Assembly: GCF_019925205.1 (NCBI RefSeq)
Contig: NC_083565.1
Span: 22,720,241 to 22,784,240 of the forward strand
Reading direction: 5' to 3'
Source: Metopolophium dirhodum
Taxonomy: Eukaryota > Arthropoda > Insecta > Hemiptera > Aphididae
DNA: 64,000 bases
A program made the position numbers and the translations under genes. Below are positions 32,541 to 46,839 of this stretch, piece by piece. The stretch's first letter is position 1; the number at the start of each line of letters is the position of its first letter. The notes beneath the pieces are model-generated. The model ran no database searches. It was not told the DNA's origin and saw nothing but the letters and a program-made list of their open reading frames with translations.

Positions 32541-35500
32541 AGGTGATTAGATGAAGATGGATGAAGATAGCTGTTTCTTCGGCGATGGCGGCACTCTAGC
32601 TACGTTTCACCGGAAGAGTAGATGTTTACGAGTAAGTTTGTTTTCATATTATTACCTACTATTTTACATTAATTACTTTTTAAACTTAAATTAAATATTC
32701 ATTGCCACGGACAATCTGTTAACTAGGGGTGACGTAGAAGCATTTATAAGTTTAATCCCAATAACGCAATGTATAAAATACGCGAGACCGTCTTCGTTTC
32801 ACCACGCCAAGTTTAATACGCACCTTTTTGCATGTTATACTATACGCCGGGTATCACCTTAGGTTTGCGCGAAGTATTTAAAACAATATAATGTTATTAA
32901 TCTTTAAATTTTATATTTTTATATACATAAATTCATTATACACCTCATATATTTTATTAGCATACTTACACCTTTTTTAGTGTAGGTTATACCCTAGATG
33001 GCTATAGATATAGGTATTAAATGTCTTGCAATTATATATTTTACTATAATTATTAATTTCATTATAATATAATATAACAATACACTCTAAATTAAATTAG
33101 TTGTTATCAAGACAGACAGTCTTAAAACAAACTCTTTTCTGGACGTTTTCAAAACGTATTATGCTTAAAAAAAATTGCACAGTTGTCGTAGCAGTCAGTT
33201 GCTAGTTCAACCCGTGTGACATAAAATAGGAATTATTCTTGTTTTTTTAAATAGTTTTTTCGAAAAATATATGTAACATGTATAGCTCATACAATTATGA
33301 ATTTATAGTTAATAGAAATGCGGATGTTTATACTTCATAGATATTTTTTTAGTTAATAATCGTGTAAATAATTTGATTAAACAATACGGTACTTACCTAC
33401 TCATCAGTAGTATCAATTTATTTATATTACGTGTAAAATCACCAACACGAGGTGCAGACTGCGTTTAAAAAATTAAAAACATAAAATAAAATATAAAATA
33501 ATGTTGTAGTAGAAGCTGGAAACTGTAGTTTATTTTAATTTATAATCCAATTAATATAACCGAGAATGTAACTATTAAATTCATCATTGAATGATTATTC
33601 AGAGATCACTTTGGGATAAATGTAAATTAAATTAAAAATAATTAAAAAACATTTTGTGAAAGGAACAAGATTACTGCTACTGCTAATATTTAAGTCTTAA
33701 TTATTAACAAATAAATACAAATAATAGATTTTTTAATAGCTTTTTACTATTAACATTCAGTGTAAATATAGTTTCTGATCGACTTACCAATATGTAATAA
33801 ACCTATATGTAATAAAATTTTTATTTAATAATTCATAAAATACAATATGCTCTTATAAAAATATTCTTGTGCTACTGATATCTATTCACCACCTTAATCA
33901 ATAATTAAATTGATAAACGAAAATAATAATTAAAATAATACCTATATCATATTATTATAATTCAAATTCAAAATTATAAACTATTTTGGTTTATTGTCAT
34001 ATCAAATTTCAATGAACAAATTGGTCCTTAACACGGAACTCTTTGATATAAAAAGTTGCATTATAATATTATATCCGTGGATTCATCATATTGACGTACC
34101 TAGTATAATATCTATCATTTATTTATTTAATCTATGGCAAATCTCAAAGTCATTGCAGAAGACACAGTCGATTAAAAATTCTAAAATTTCAATAAGCAAA
34201 GAAGATATGAGCAAAAAACTTACTGCGTTTCGTATAATTTTATTTTTCATAAATCACAATATTCTAAGTTCTGGCTGTATTCTGGAGCGTTTCCTCATGG
34301 GCGTCGCAGTTCACACACGTCACGGATTCCGCCAAAAGAGTCGATAATTAAAGTAAGTTTGTTTTTATATTCTTTTGGGGCTTAAATTTACTTTTAAGAC
34401 TTAAAACAAATATTTAATGTCACGAAAAATGTGCTATCCAAGTGTTGTAGGCGCATATTTTAGTCCCGGACTTAAAATGTATAAAATACGCGAGATATAA
34501 ACGCCGTCGTCGTTTTTCCAGTCCCTGTTTGTAGAATAATTATAATTAATAGGTGAATACCTCTATACAGGGTACTTAATATAAATATATAAATATTTTG
34601 GTTTAATGGTCAACTGCCTATCCTGACGTGTGCGCACTTATGAATAATATAAGTACTCATATACTCGTATAGGTATATAAATATACCTATATAAATAGTG
34701 TAATACTACATACACGAATGGGTTACCTATTATGTCCCTAAAAGTTCAATAGTTATTATTATATTTATTTATTTTTTAAATATAGGTAGGTACATTACAA
34801 GACTCTAATTACAATCACATTTTTTTTTTATTTTTTTGAACACAATGTTTTAAAAATTATTAATTAATATATAATTTATTGGTATAGTACTAAATAAATT
34901 AATGAAATAAAACAAACACAACTACTATAATTATTAGTAATAATAATATACCTATCCACGTATAAATTATTAAAATACAAAACGAACAAACGAAAAACGA
35001 TTCTGATCAAAGATTTCGTTGACTAATAAATAATATTGAGATTAAAGTAATTTATTTTTTCGGTAGAAAATCGGTATAAACATGAATTATAAATATTTTT
35101 TTATTTTCATAGGGGGTGGACAACCCCCTCACTCTTCCGCATTAATGCATCAGAAATTATTATTTATAATATTTAAATATAAACTGCATTTTCTGAATTT
35201 TCTAAAACATTGCTTTCCAAGCAAAGAATTCGTTTTATATATTATCAACGAATTGAAAAATGAAATTAGAACATTTATATGGGATAAAGTCAATTTTATA
35301 AAAACTTATTAGAAAAAAATTAAATACAATTAAATAAAGGTAATTTTTTTTCTTATATTTCTATTTTTTTACGTACCCATTATGTTCGATACTATAACTT
35401 CAGTCTTCAGTTATAGAAAACAACACTTGCCAATATGGAATTACTGTCGAATTTTTTTATTTTAAAATATTAAATAGCATCTGATCGACTGATGTGCTAT

Positions 35501-37600
35501 AATGAAACTCAAAATATAACGAATACACTACCTATACACTTATCTAAATTCTATTTTATATTCGTTTAAATTGGACTTTTAATTTTTCTGGCCATTTTAT
35601 TAAGCTTTGTAATATAAGTGCATTAAATCGTATTTTTAAGACATTTTTCTTATTTTTAATGCATTTAAATCCACGTCCTATTTATAACTTAACGTTATTT
35701 TGTATATACCAATCGATTAGTGTACACAATAAAAAGTATAATATTATTGATGGGTTAATAGGTTGATAACTATTATGTAGGTAGGTACAGTTTTGTACGT
35801 TCAATGTATCGTTCTTAATTCATAAAGTAGCTAAATGAGTCAAATGATTTTGTCAAAGGGTGGGGGGGAGGATATAGCTGATTTTTTAACATGCACTATT
35901 TCAAGGGCTCTTGACCTAAGGGACGCACCACTCTAAGGAGGAAAGACACAATTTCGTAAGGGGGAGGGGGGGGACGTGAAAATGTTTAAAAAAAAACACG
36001 AATTTATTTAGTTATTTTGTTATTTAGGTAATACATATTAATTAATAGGTATTTCTTAAATTTTTTTTATTATTTTATTTGAAACACTATTTTTAAAATA
36101 TATTGGGATCAATAAAACTATTTTTATATAATTACTATTTTATATCAATTAGAATTTGTTTATAAACCAAGTAATAAATAAATTGTTACCAAGTAAAAAA
36201 ACCGTTATCTATATTATAAATTTGAATTCAATTTACCGCATTTGCGTCTAGTAGAAACAAATAAATGTTTTTTTGAAGATAATGTAAAAATATTCATCAT
36301 CCATCGGTTAGGACCATATATATATTTTCTATGATTGGGACGGTTAGGTTATAATTATAAATAATCTATGGAAAATGACAATCGTTTGAGACGAACAGCG
36401 ATTCCAATACGTACTCACATATTTCGTTAGGTGCTATTAAGAATATTAAGCTAGGTGCCTATTTTTATAAATGTCATTAATCTCAATACTTCCAGACTGA
36501 ACTTTTGGATCGGATATATGAAGACGCGCGCTGCATTTTCCTTGACGGAGACGCACAGCTCTGACACTAGACAATATTATACACTCAAAGGGACCGCGTT
36601 TCGCCGGAAGAATAAATAATTACGTAAGTTTTGTCCTACTACTCTGTGGACGCGGTAAACCTAATGTAAATATTTATTGTCAGACAAACTTATATACCCG
36701 TTAGACGTAGAGTAGTTGTTATAGGTGTACAAAAATTAGGATATTATGAAAAATACCTTAAATTATAATACTTTGCCTACAACTGTTAATTTATTGTTAT
36801 AGTAGAATAATTTTTAAAATTTTAAATCAATGATTAGGTAATGCTTTTATAAGTAGGAAGGTAGGTTTTTATACCTACCTAACAAAATAAGAAAATACAT
36901 AATGATTAATGTTATTTAATATGATTTGTAAGTACATAGCAGATTATACCCTATCACTTGGTGACGATTATTTTTGTTTTATACGTTCTTCGTAATTCAG
37001 TTCCGTCACGATAGTTTTAGTTTTCGTTAAATGTGAAACATACATCTTCTATGCATACGGGATACGGGCATTAAATATTTGGGTTTTAAGAGAACACCTC
37101 AAACGAAAATCTGTTAACTAAGTAATGTACAAGCATATACGTTTACTACTGCCTACCAAAGGCGCAATGTATAATAATAATAAATTATACGCCAGTCCGA
37201 ACAATCCAAACGCTGTCTTACTCGTAGTCGAGTTCTAGTTGATAACTGACTTGTGAATAAATGTAATTGTTGTTAGGTATACAAATAAAACTAATAAATC
37301 CTTGAATACAACATTTAAAAATACAAACTCTGTGTAATAAAAATTATATTAGGTATTTATTGGTAGGTTTATATAATATCTGTAGACTGTAACGCATAGG
37401 TCATTAGAATATTGTAGAACATTTTACTGCATAAGATGCGTGTTATTTCAGAAATGGTATTCGTCAGTGAACATTTTCAAACTGGGAATAATATATCATA
37501 AGCAGATTGAAATGTGTGAACGTTTCAGTGTTTCGAAGACTAAGTTTCGTAGCAGATTTTGATTCCGTCACGGGGTATGTATTTTCTTATTTCTCAGTAG
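32540..37600 (+). repeat. Degenerate tandem cassettes with exon-donor-like core
   Basis: Four similar segments have a GC-richer stretch with a CACCGG-AAGAG / CGCC-AAAAGAG / CGCCGGAAGAAT word, then a strong 5' splice-like site: GTAAGTTTG at 32632, GTAAGTTTG at 34353, GTAAGTTTT at 36624, GTATGTATT at 37575. The first three are followed 70-150 bases later by TTAATGTCA(C/G)- or ATTGCCACG-like words and, in two copies, by AATGTATAAAATACGCGAGA (32770, 34478), which includes a TATA-like core. The first copy has an open 27-codon run from ATG 32551 to the donor; the others are not open from a matching ATG. These could be decayed duplicated first exons, alternative promoters, or parts of a repeat. I could not find downstream exons that make a protein. 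Confidence 0.4.
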
Positions 37601-37849
37601 GTTTTTTTTTATTATAGTTAATTGATCAGGGGATGTATTGCCCGAAAATTTTCAATATTTGTATTGTAACTATACTGGTATAACGCTATTCGGGCTATCG
37701 ATAAAGTCGTGTTCAAAATTAGAAAATTGGTGAGGTATGATATTTTTTTAAGCAATTCTTTCGAGTAGGGAATTCGCTCAATGATATTTAAATATTTTCA
37801 CCGATAATCAAGTACGATGACTTGTAGGTAACTAGAGACTGAGTGAATA

Positions 37850-38270
37850 GGAATTAGGAAGTGTGTGATATGGCGAAGATAAGGAAATGGGTCAACAGGA
37901 TTTCAGAATGTTTGGTGTATGAAAGGGAAAGATGAAAAAGAAATGTAAGGTTAGGGTAGGTAAGTGGAGTGAGAGTAGCAGATATGAGAATAATAAGTTA
38001 GGTGTTAAGATACAAAAGAGGATAGAATAAGAAATTAATTAATTAAGGGTAGTGTACAAATTGTAGTGAAAACAAGAGAGAATAGGTTTAGGTGGTTCGG
38101 TCACTGTATGATAAGAGATAGTGAGAGTGGCTATAGAAGTTAATTTAGGGGGGAAATGAGGGGCGAGAAGACTGAAGAAGAGATGGATAGACAGAATACC
38201 GATCATATGGAGGAGTGGAATGAGAGTGGCTGAACCTGTATATAGCTGTGAGAGACGGGGGAAGAAAAAG
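37850..38270 (+). pseudogene. LINE C-terminal fragment
   Basis: From 38075 the + strand reads RENRFRWFGHCMIRDSESGY, a stop, then FRGEMRGEKTEEEMDRQ. This matches the C-terminal tail typical of RTE/Jockey-like LINE polymerases (pattern RLRWFGHV.RRd...G.r.rGRp..RWid). Stops and frame changes show it is dead. The purine-rich 37850-38040 part probably encodes the preceding, unreadable region. Confidence 0.6.
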
Positions 38271-38327
38271 TGTAAAGGTAGAATAGTTATGTTAACAATA
38301 CGTAGGTAATACGTAACGTAATCAGTT

Positions 38328-38789
38328 GATAAATATTTTCTTTCATTGTTATGTTTACAATATCGAATACCTTGATGGTTAGTAGGAAAAGATCATCACA
38401 AAGCTCACGACCAGTGATGGTAGTCGTCTATCATCACCATAGCTTCAACTAACCATAGGTTTATTTAACTAACCTTCTTATGACTCATTAGGACACTTTG
38501 AATAAAAAGATCCTGAGTTGCAGGTTGCCAAACTTAATTGTTTGATTATCAAGTTGATCCTTTGATTGTTGACACCATGGATAGTCCACGCCTATGTTAA
38601 ATACATTTCAGGCCGCGTTCCCGGAGGGGAAGGCAATTGAGGCTCCTTTATATTGATAGTCGATACTCGATATAGGTATACTTTATTTGGCCTCAATTGT
38701 TCCCCTCGAAGACCGATGATAAGACCATTATGTCCTATCCATATCTTTATTATCTATGATGGAGCCATACCCAGCTCACTCGTGTAAAC
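38328..38789. repeat. Left ~470-bp inverted arm of a ~9-kb structure
   Basis: Reverse complement of 46840-47326 with scattered mismatches and small indels. Shared words include CCTCAATTGTTCCCCTCGA and GGAGCCATACCCAGCTCACT. Inner edges are sharply defined (CGTGTAAAC at 38789). Confidence 0.85.
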
Positions 38790-38939
38790 TTGTTGCTGGT
38801 TGGGATGTCAGCGCACTATTTGTTTTCCATCTTTGACCCGCGCGCAGCATACCAAATGTACGATTAAGAAAACACTAAAATGATTGTGCGTGGGTCAGAG
38901 AGAGAAATAAATGGTGCGCTAAAAATCTGACATCCTCTT

Positions 38940-41900
38940 CAGTGGCGTATTTAGGATTTTCTTGAGGGGGGGGGATATAGAAATTAGAAATACATTTTCA
39001 AAGAAACCAGTCATGCAAGACTTTTTTTTTTTGCTAATCCCTAATTTTTAATCACTAATCAAGTATAGGTATTTTAAAAGACAATATTAATCAATGAATA
39101 GCATTTTAAGTTTAACATAATAATCTAATGAATAAATAATATATTAATAGCTTAATATAGATTTATAATAATCAACACAATGAAATAAATTTATAAAATA
39201 TTTAGCTAATTAATAATTTGTTCTGTAAAAATGTAAAATATCATATAATTATATTGATCATTGATATCTATTATCTACATAGGTATATATAACACATAGG
39301 CACATATAGCCATTTATTTGCAGTGATTTTACAAAACAAACTCCAGTCTTCTATTTTTCAGAGACAATTCATCAATGACTTCATCTGGTGTAATCTTTGT
39401 TTCTGTATGACATGCTAATAGAGCCAATCCATTCAGTCTAGTCTATAATAACAATGAAATACACAATTTTATAAATACTTTCAATAATATATCATAATTT
39501 AAAATCTGCAAATTTACTTCATTCATACTATTCCTGAGATAAGTTTTAATTCTTTTTAAATTAGAGAATGATCGTTCAGGAGTTGTTGTTGACACTGGAA
39601 GCGTACAAAATATTTTTATCAACATGTAAATGTTGGGATAAAATTCTTTATCACAAATTTCTAATGCCTGTAATCCTGAACTAAGAATGATATTATCTGT
39701 AAATAGTTTTGTTTTCCACATATTGAATTCGGCTATGCTATTGAATTTATCTACAACGGGTGAATATATGTTCACAAGCTTATTAAATTGTTCTCGGTCA
39801 TTTATCTCTAGTGGCAATGGCTGGGTTTTAAAAATGCAATCGAACCCTATAACAGTAAATATCAAATAATAAAATACTTTGGCAAATTAGTTATTTATAT
39901 AGCTATTCAGTATTTGTACTTATATTATAATTTATAATAATATAATGTCAATAGAGATTTTTTTTTGAAAATATAATATAAAATATGTAATAACTAGTTT
40001 ATACCTTCAAAAATACTTTTATGATTTATAAAACGCTCAGTAAGTTGTGATATAAAGTAATCAATATATGGTAAAAATACTGTTACACGATAGTATTGTT
40101 CGGTAGAATGATTTTGTAAATTTGGATTAGCTCTATGTGTTTGTTTAGAAGAAATTCTTTTCTCTAGCAATTCAATTCCAACATCATCTGCCATTTTCTG
40201 TAATATATTAATAAATATTTGGGGGTATATTTATGATGTAGGTTCATCATAAATATTATTTTAAATATTAAACAGTATATTAAAGTAAAAGATTACTTTG
40301 ACATTATTATAGATAATTTTGAATTCTATTTCATTATTTTCTCTGATACATTTTAAAGTAGCTATTACATTTTCTACTATGAGTATTGTCTTTTTCAAAT
40401 CAATTTGAACTTTTTGCAATTGTTTACACAGCGGAAGTCCATAAGAAAATAATACCTAAAACAAAATTTAAAAATAACACAATATATGTACCTAAATGTA
40501 TATAAAATAGATATTATCTGAACCTTTATAACAATCAAAGAAATCATAAACTCTGAATCTTTTAACGCTTTCTGAAGCATTTCAGCATCTGTTGATTCTT
40601 TCTAATCAGATATAATGTCTAACGCATTGAGAACAATTGAAAATAGTACAGAAAAATCATTTACAGAATCATAACGTTGAATCCAACGAGTAGCACAAAG
40701 CCGTTTGAGTTGTTTTACTTGGGGTGCATTATTTGAATTCTCAATGGTATTTAAAAGAACAGAATTTCTTTTAGGGGTATTGAAAAAATTATAAATTTTT
40801 TCGATCACCCCCAAACAATTTCTGATAGGTTTTATGCCACTAGCTGTTGAAACAGCTAAATTCAGCGAATGTGCTGCACAATGTACATATTATATAGCGT
40901 TGGGGTATTTAGATTTCACAATAGTCTGTACTCCTTTAAATCGACCAGCCATATTACTGGCCCCATCATAGCCTTGGCCATATAAATAATTGCAATCAAT
41001 TCCACATCTGTTTAAGCATACCAACAAAAAAATGTAATTAAATAATATAAATAAATAAAGTGAATAAATAAATAAATCATAAATGTGTTATTTACAATTA
41101 CCATTTAATATTGAGTTAGCCAAGTCATAACCAGTCAAGCTATCAATTTCAAAAAATCGTAAAAAGTTCTCATGCAACTTATTGTTTTTATCAATATATC
41201 AAACACATATACTGAGTTGCTCTTTAGTCGATATGTCGGTTGTTTCATCAGCCAGAACAGAGAAACATTTAGATTTATTAATCACATTAACTAGTTTCCT
41301 TAGTAAAATTGTGTAACATGACTGAATTATTTCATTTTGTATAATTGGACTCGTATATTTATTACGTTTCCCTGAACCCTCAAGAACATTACGCAAAAAT
41401 TCATCTCCTTTTGCTCTGTACTTGAGAATACCACGGAAATGGCCTTGCCTTGAATCATCTAAAAAATAAAAGTTAAAAGTTGCAAACAATAATAACATGT
41501 TTTTTACAATAATAATTGTAAATCCATAATTAGCATGACTGGAGCATTATTGTCCAATAGTTATATGACATTGATAATTCAGTTTAATTATACTTAAGTA
41601 TTATTATTATTAAATGGTAAAAGTTTATACAATTTAGTTTTTAGTTTCTATATTTATGCTTACCATCTACTAAGATATCACCAAAATCTCTATGTCCTCT
41701 CAAAGCCAACTCTTCTTTACCACATAGAATTATACACTCAATAATTGGTCCTATTTTCCTTCTATTTTCTTCAATTTGTACCATTCTAAACAAATTCACA
41801 GAATCAATGTACTTCAAAAATTTAAACTTTAAAGTAAGGGTTATCATATTATGCATTTAATATTACCTACCTATTATTATCTATGCGTTCTATTATAGAC

Positions 41901-43747
41901 AGTTCCTTTTTTTCTATTATTTTAAAAAGTGTTCAGAGTCTAGAACAGACAATGTATGATATTTCAAACTTCCACGAGCCCGAAAAGTCTAAAAAAAAAT
42001 GTATTAAATATTTTAGCAAATGTCTCTGGAATAAATCATTTAAATTATCAAACCTCTTTTGCCTTCTTCCAGTTGCTGAAAGCAACAGTAACAAGGCTAC
42101 CCAAAGGCTGGCTTCCAACACCACCATTTTTTGCAAACAGTACACAGTATTTACAGAATGTCCCATTTTTGACATTTGAATACGCCAGCCAATTAAATTC
42201 TTTTAGCCATTTATGCTGAAATCTTAAGCCACGTTTTTCATTTTTTGCAAGCAATGGGAATTTATATTCAACATCTGGTACCCATAGATTAGTTAGCACC
42301 TTGAATAAATATCATTTTAAATAACAAACTAATTAGTTTTAATAAATATTATAAAATTAAATTTAAAATATAGACATTAAATAAAAATAAATATGCATAA
42401 TTTAAAAAAAATACTAATTCAATAAATATTAATGTGTTAAGTATTGAAATAATTTATCAACTAGTATGTAACTTACAAGCTTTTTATCAGCATCTGTTAA
42501 AGATAAACATTCTACAAAATAACCTATGTCATTAGCATTGCCGAGCGTTTGATTATTTTCACAAATAAAATCATCCTTTAATAAATAATTGAAACATATT
42601 ATTATATTAATGCCACAATAATAACTAGAATATATTAAACAATTTTTAAGCCAAATTATTAAATTGTATTTGTTTCCATATGTCAAGTAAAACATGCTAT
42701 TTGAAGCTAATAAATATATAATAATATATAATACAATGCCTAAATAATTTAAGAGATCTATTTAAGTGAGTTATAAATTTATAAGCTGTGACCACTGATC
42801 ATAAAAGCATATAAACCTATATAAGCATAACTAATTTAGTTTTTTTTTAAGAATAACAAAGTAAACAAATTTGAAATTTGAACAATTAACTTTTTATATA
42901 TTCAATGAAATAATTAATTACTTGCTGTAATCGTGAATTCGATGCCTCACTAAAACTTTCTAAAGAATTTGTGGTACATGCAGACTTGTTTACTTCTGTA
43001 ATTTTTCTTACTGGTGAGTTCACCTAAATATCACAAAAACTTGAATTTACATTTCAAATTTCACAAAAATTAGCACTTACTTCAGTCTCGTTATTTTCAT
43101 TTTCTCTTCGAATTTTTTTATTGCTTGTGAAAAATGATAACAAGGTATTCTTTTTTGATGTCATTGAAAAAAGTAGGTAAATTATATTGAAAAATAAAAT
43201 ACCGTATATAAATAAAAGTAAATTTGACCATAAAATATCACTTTCAATCACGAATTAATATAATATTTCTTAAATAGTTGTTTTAATACTCAATTTATTA
43301 TCATTTGAGCAATGAAGTATAAACAGAACACCGAATAGTGTGCATAAATTAATGATTATCATAAACATAAAACAATTACTGTGTAATTGAATATTACCTA
43401 CTATAGGTTAGGTATATTAGATCATATTATCAAAATATCGTACATTTGTTTATGATCTAATAATAGAATACATGACACTGTGGATACAAATCAGGGACAA
43501 ACGTTATCATTTGTTCCACTGAGATAAGAGATTGTGTATAATTTTGCCTATATTCACTCCTCATTAATTATAATAATATCAGATTTCATACATCGTTAGT
43601 TGTGATTTGTGATTACTGATTACAGGTAATTACAGTTGCGGTTTGCATACTAGTAGGTATATTAAGGTTTATGGGAACAGACTAAAAAAAAAAAAGGCCA
43701 AGGGGGATCTATCCCCCATATCCCCCGCCCCCGTAAATACGCCACTG
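38940..43747 (-). mobile_element. 4.8-kb hAT transposon with perfect 8-bp target duplication
   Basis: Terminal inverted repeats CAGTGGCGTATTTA are identical over 14 bases, followed inside by G-rich sequence on each end. They are flanked by ATCCTCTT at 38932-38939 and 43748-43755, the 8-bp duplication expected of hAT. The transposase gene runs on the - strand. Intact ends and an exact target duplication point to a fairly recent insertion, although the coding region has decayed or arrived already defective. Confidence 0.93.
39329..43164 (-). pseudogene. hAT transposase (ZMYM1/DUF4371-like), multi-exon, inactivated
   Basis: Exons that can be read: 43164-43081 (ATG, MTSKKNTLLSFF), 43023-42922, 42575-42477 (GYFVECLSLTDADKK), and 42299 onward with a TTF-type zinc finger (GTFCKYCVLFAK). 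Next come IEENRRKIGPIIECIILCG and ALRGHRDFGD, then ILKYRAKGDEF and LADETTDISTKEQLSICV (part of the catalytic fold). GYDGASNMAGRFKG, YVHCAAHSLNLAVS and CATRWIQRYDSV follow. The C-terminal dimerisation part is TTTPERSFSNLKRIKTYLRN, and a last exon carries TRLNGLALLACHTE (TAA at 39329-39331). Lesions: a frameshift around 42050 after NWKKAK, and in-frame stops TGA 41199-41201, TAA 40890-40892 and TAG 40602-40604. The family is usually found in genomes as hAT-derived zinc-finger MYM-type-like genes. Intron assignment beyond exon 4 is approximate. Confidence 0.85.
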
Positions 43748-43755
43748 ATCCTCTT

Positions 43756-45550
43756 AAGTGTTATCAAGTTGAAGAAGCAGTTGATTGTTGACAATTTGAC
43801 ATTTAACATTAATTGTGGTAGGTATTATGATTGGACAAAAGTAATTAGCAGGGATGTGAATTTAATGCAATGAAAATGTGTTAAATATTTGCCTGCATGT
43901 ATGCACTAAAAACAGGCAAATATATGCACTGAAATATTCAAAAATATTCAAAAAAATACTGAATGAAAACGTTTTTATTTAAATTTTTTTAAATTAATAA
44001 ATAATAATTCAAATTGGTTTACACAAAAAATTCTTTATTTACACACTTGGTAGGTAGGTATGTAGGTAGGTAACGGATGAACCGAAAATATAAAAACATT
44101 TTAAGAAAATAAGCATAAATACGAAGAAATCATGAAAACATGCAATTATATTAACTAACCAGAAAAAAACGCATATTGGTAACGGTGTTGTAATAATAGG
44201 GATCTCCCCAAAAAAATACGTACTAATAGTTCAAACAAATCATAAAAGCCAACTGTAATAAATATTAATTTATGAAAAAGTATATTAAAAAGCATTATTA
44301 TTATAAATGAAACAAAACTATCAATTATGGACCGTGACATAATATAGGTATTTCTATATTTTTAGCTCCATAATTTCTGTTAAAATATTAGGAAAATGTA
44401 TTAAGTACCGTAAAAGTTCTAAATTTGAGTTATTACTTAAAATATTATATTCATAACAAATTATAATAGAAGGTTAGGTACTGTTATTCCGCATACTTAT
44501 TATAGTTTAATTTAACTACAACATTCTAGTAGAGTCTGATAAAATTTGGTTCCACGACTTTGATCATACAAACTTTAAATACTAAACTATGGGTCTGAAA
44601 TTTAGTTTATATAGATCTAAATAATCCAAAATATATATTGCTTCAAAATATAAAAATAAAGTGTCTTGTATTGTAGTAGGTAGGTAACTATCAAAAAAAA
44701 AAATTAAAAAAATCATACTTGAAATCTATGTATAATATACGTATATTGTAATAAATGATCAAATGTTTACTATAGTACATTATAAAAAATTAACTTAAGT
44801 TCAATATAATACATTATAACAGGTGTTCAAATAAACATTTCATACCACAAATTTTGTTAATTCACACAGTCTCTCTTCAATTTTAAATTTTTCTTCAAAT
44901 CATCTACAAAACATAAATGTTTAGTAAATTGGAAGACTTGATTAAGTATTTAATCATTTATCTAAAAGAGATGTGCCGGGTCGCCACATTAGTATATCGA
45001 GGGGCCATGGTGCAAGTGTCGTCCATAAATACCATAACATATATTATATTAGAAATACAAACTTAATATTTCACTAACAGTAAATATTATAAAAAAATAT
45101 TACGAAATGTACTATACTCATATTATATTATGATTGTATTAGTTACAAACTCTTGAATTAAGAGTTATGTTTGAAGATTTAATTAATTTCCTAAAAGAAA
45201 ATGCCTCAAGATTGCCTCAGTAGGTTAGGTTTACTAATTATTACTAACTATACAAAATACTGAAAATTAATGAAATCACAAATATTAGTACAATAGAGAG
45301 ACTGTGCATTGATTTACAAATTTGTCTTAATTTTACTTTTTGCATAGAGAATATGAAGGTTGAGATATGAGATTGTAATGAAAATTAAACGCAGGGTGTT
45401 TTTGGTTGAATTGTTGTTGCGTTTATTCTCAAAAACTTATTATTTTTCATACAGACACAATTTTAATAATTTGTTGTACAGTATTTATTTTGAATTAATT
45501 AATTATACTCTTACGAGTGTACAGATAAAATAGTTTAATAAAGGATCACA
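43756..45550. other. A+T-rich spacer inside the ~9-kb structure
   Basis: No gene recognised. A (GGTA)n tract lies at 44049-44073. Small open frames (for example 44155-44340, -) have no recognisable features. Confidence 0.45.
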
Positions 45551-45559
45551 TAAAACATG

Positions 45560-46780
45560 GGTGGGGGGGAGGGAAGGCGTGAACATAAAACTCACGGTTT
45601 TTGGTCGGGTGTTCATTATGACGGGATCAGTAGCACGGTAATATAATTATTACCGGCGTGAACAGCTGGGCGGCTTCAGCAGTGTGACTTGGCTCGGATG
45701 TCTGTATGCTGATAAAAAAAAAACGGCAAACGGTGTTGGACCTTTTACAATCTGTTCCGTTGGTGGTCGTACGTTGGTCGGATGGAACTGGCTGACTCGG
45801 CTCGGACGGCGGCGCTCAGTAACGGTGGACGCGTAACGACAATATATACCTCGCTACTCACTGCGGCGGTGGTGGAGGGTATATGCAGGGACAAACTGTA
45901 GAATGTCCGTTCGTGGCGGTATTAAAATACCGTCCGGCTCACTATTCGCTTTTTCTCAGCGGGGAGAATGATGATGATACGCTTTGCTTTGCTTTGAAGG
46001 TTAACTATACCAGGGTTTTGCCTCTACTAGTAGGACGAAAGTTGGTGAGGGTGGTTTTTTAAAATTGTTGGCCTACCCATGATAGTGGGTAGGGTTTGCA
46101 ATGATGATACGCTTTGCTTTGCTTTGGGAGGGGTGGCTATGCCGTTTACTATTCCAGGCTTGTGCCTCTACTAGTGGATGGATTTTGGGGTTGATTGGTA
46201 GGTTCAGTTATGTTAGTCAGTCCAATTTAATGGGTATGGTTTGAGTAAACGTTTGGTGGTTGGAGGGGAGTGGGTTTTACCCAAGAGGCGGATATGATCG
46301 TATTCGGAAAAAGAGTTTTTGTAGAACATTGTTTTTGATTGAGAGCAAATGGAATTTTGAATAGATTTGAAGTTGGCTGATTTTAAAAGGGCCGAGTTTC
46401 TAACGATAGTGGGCATATCAATGATGATACGGCGGTCGGCGGCCTGTATTTATGTAGTACAATGCTTGCCGGTCCCGATTGGAATATCGTGTGACACTTC
46501 TCTGTATTTTGTGATGCAGCTACAGGTTTGAAGTGTTCGATTGTATCCATCTTATAGTTTGAAATGCACTGATTATGAATATGTACTTTTTGTCCTTGTA
46601 ATTTGTTATTTTCATAAGGAAATCTCAGTTTTTCCCGCGGGTGGAGCGCGTTCGGATAGCGCCATCTGTAGTTACGGGCGGCGGTTGCGTTCCGTCGGGG
46701 AATCCGTATTTCTGGGCGGCGGTCGATGGATAGCTGGTAATGATGAAAACTAGAGTGCTCCACTTAAAATTGGGCACTCT
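45560..46780. repeat. GC-richer segment with diverged tandem duplications
   Basis: Two ~133-base units begin at GATGATACGCTTTGCTTTGC (45969 and 46102), each followed by a ...GCCTCTACTAGT(A/G)G word; a third GATGATACGG start is at ~46421. A perfect 8-bp hairpin CCTACCCA-TGATAG-TGGGTAGG is at 46073-46094. The open frames on the - strand (46213-46990) are short and overlapping, with no domain recognised. It might be the surviving body of the ~9-kb element. Confidence 0.45.
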
Positions 46781-46839
46781 GTTTTTTATCATTACAAGAT
46801 GGATAGAGATTCGTTGATCGCATTTATGTGCTTCAAATT

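Noticed and set aside
33994..34347. 117-codon open frame as a gene
   Set aside because: It overlaps one of the degenerate cassettes, is A+T-biased in composition and has no recognisable motif.
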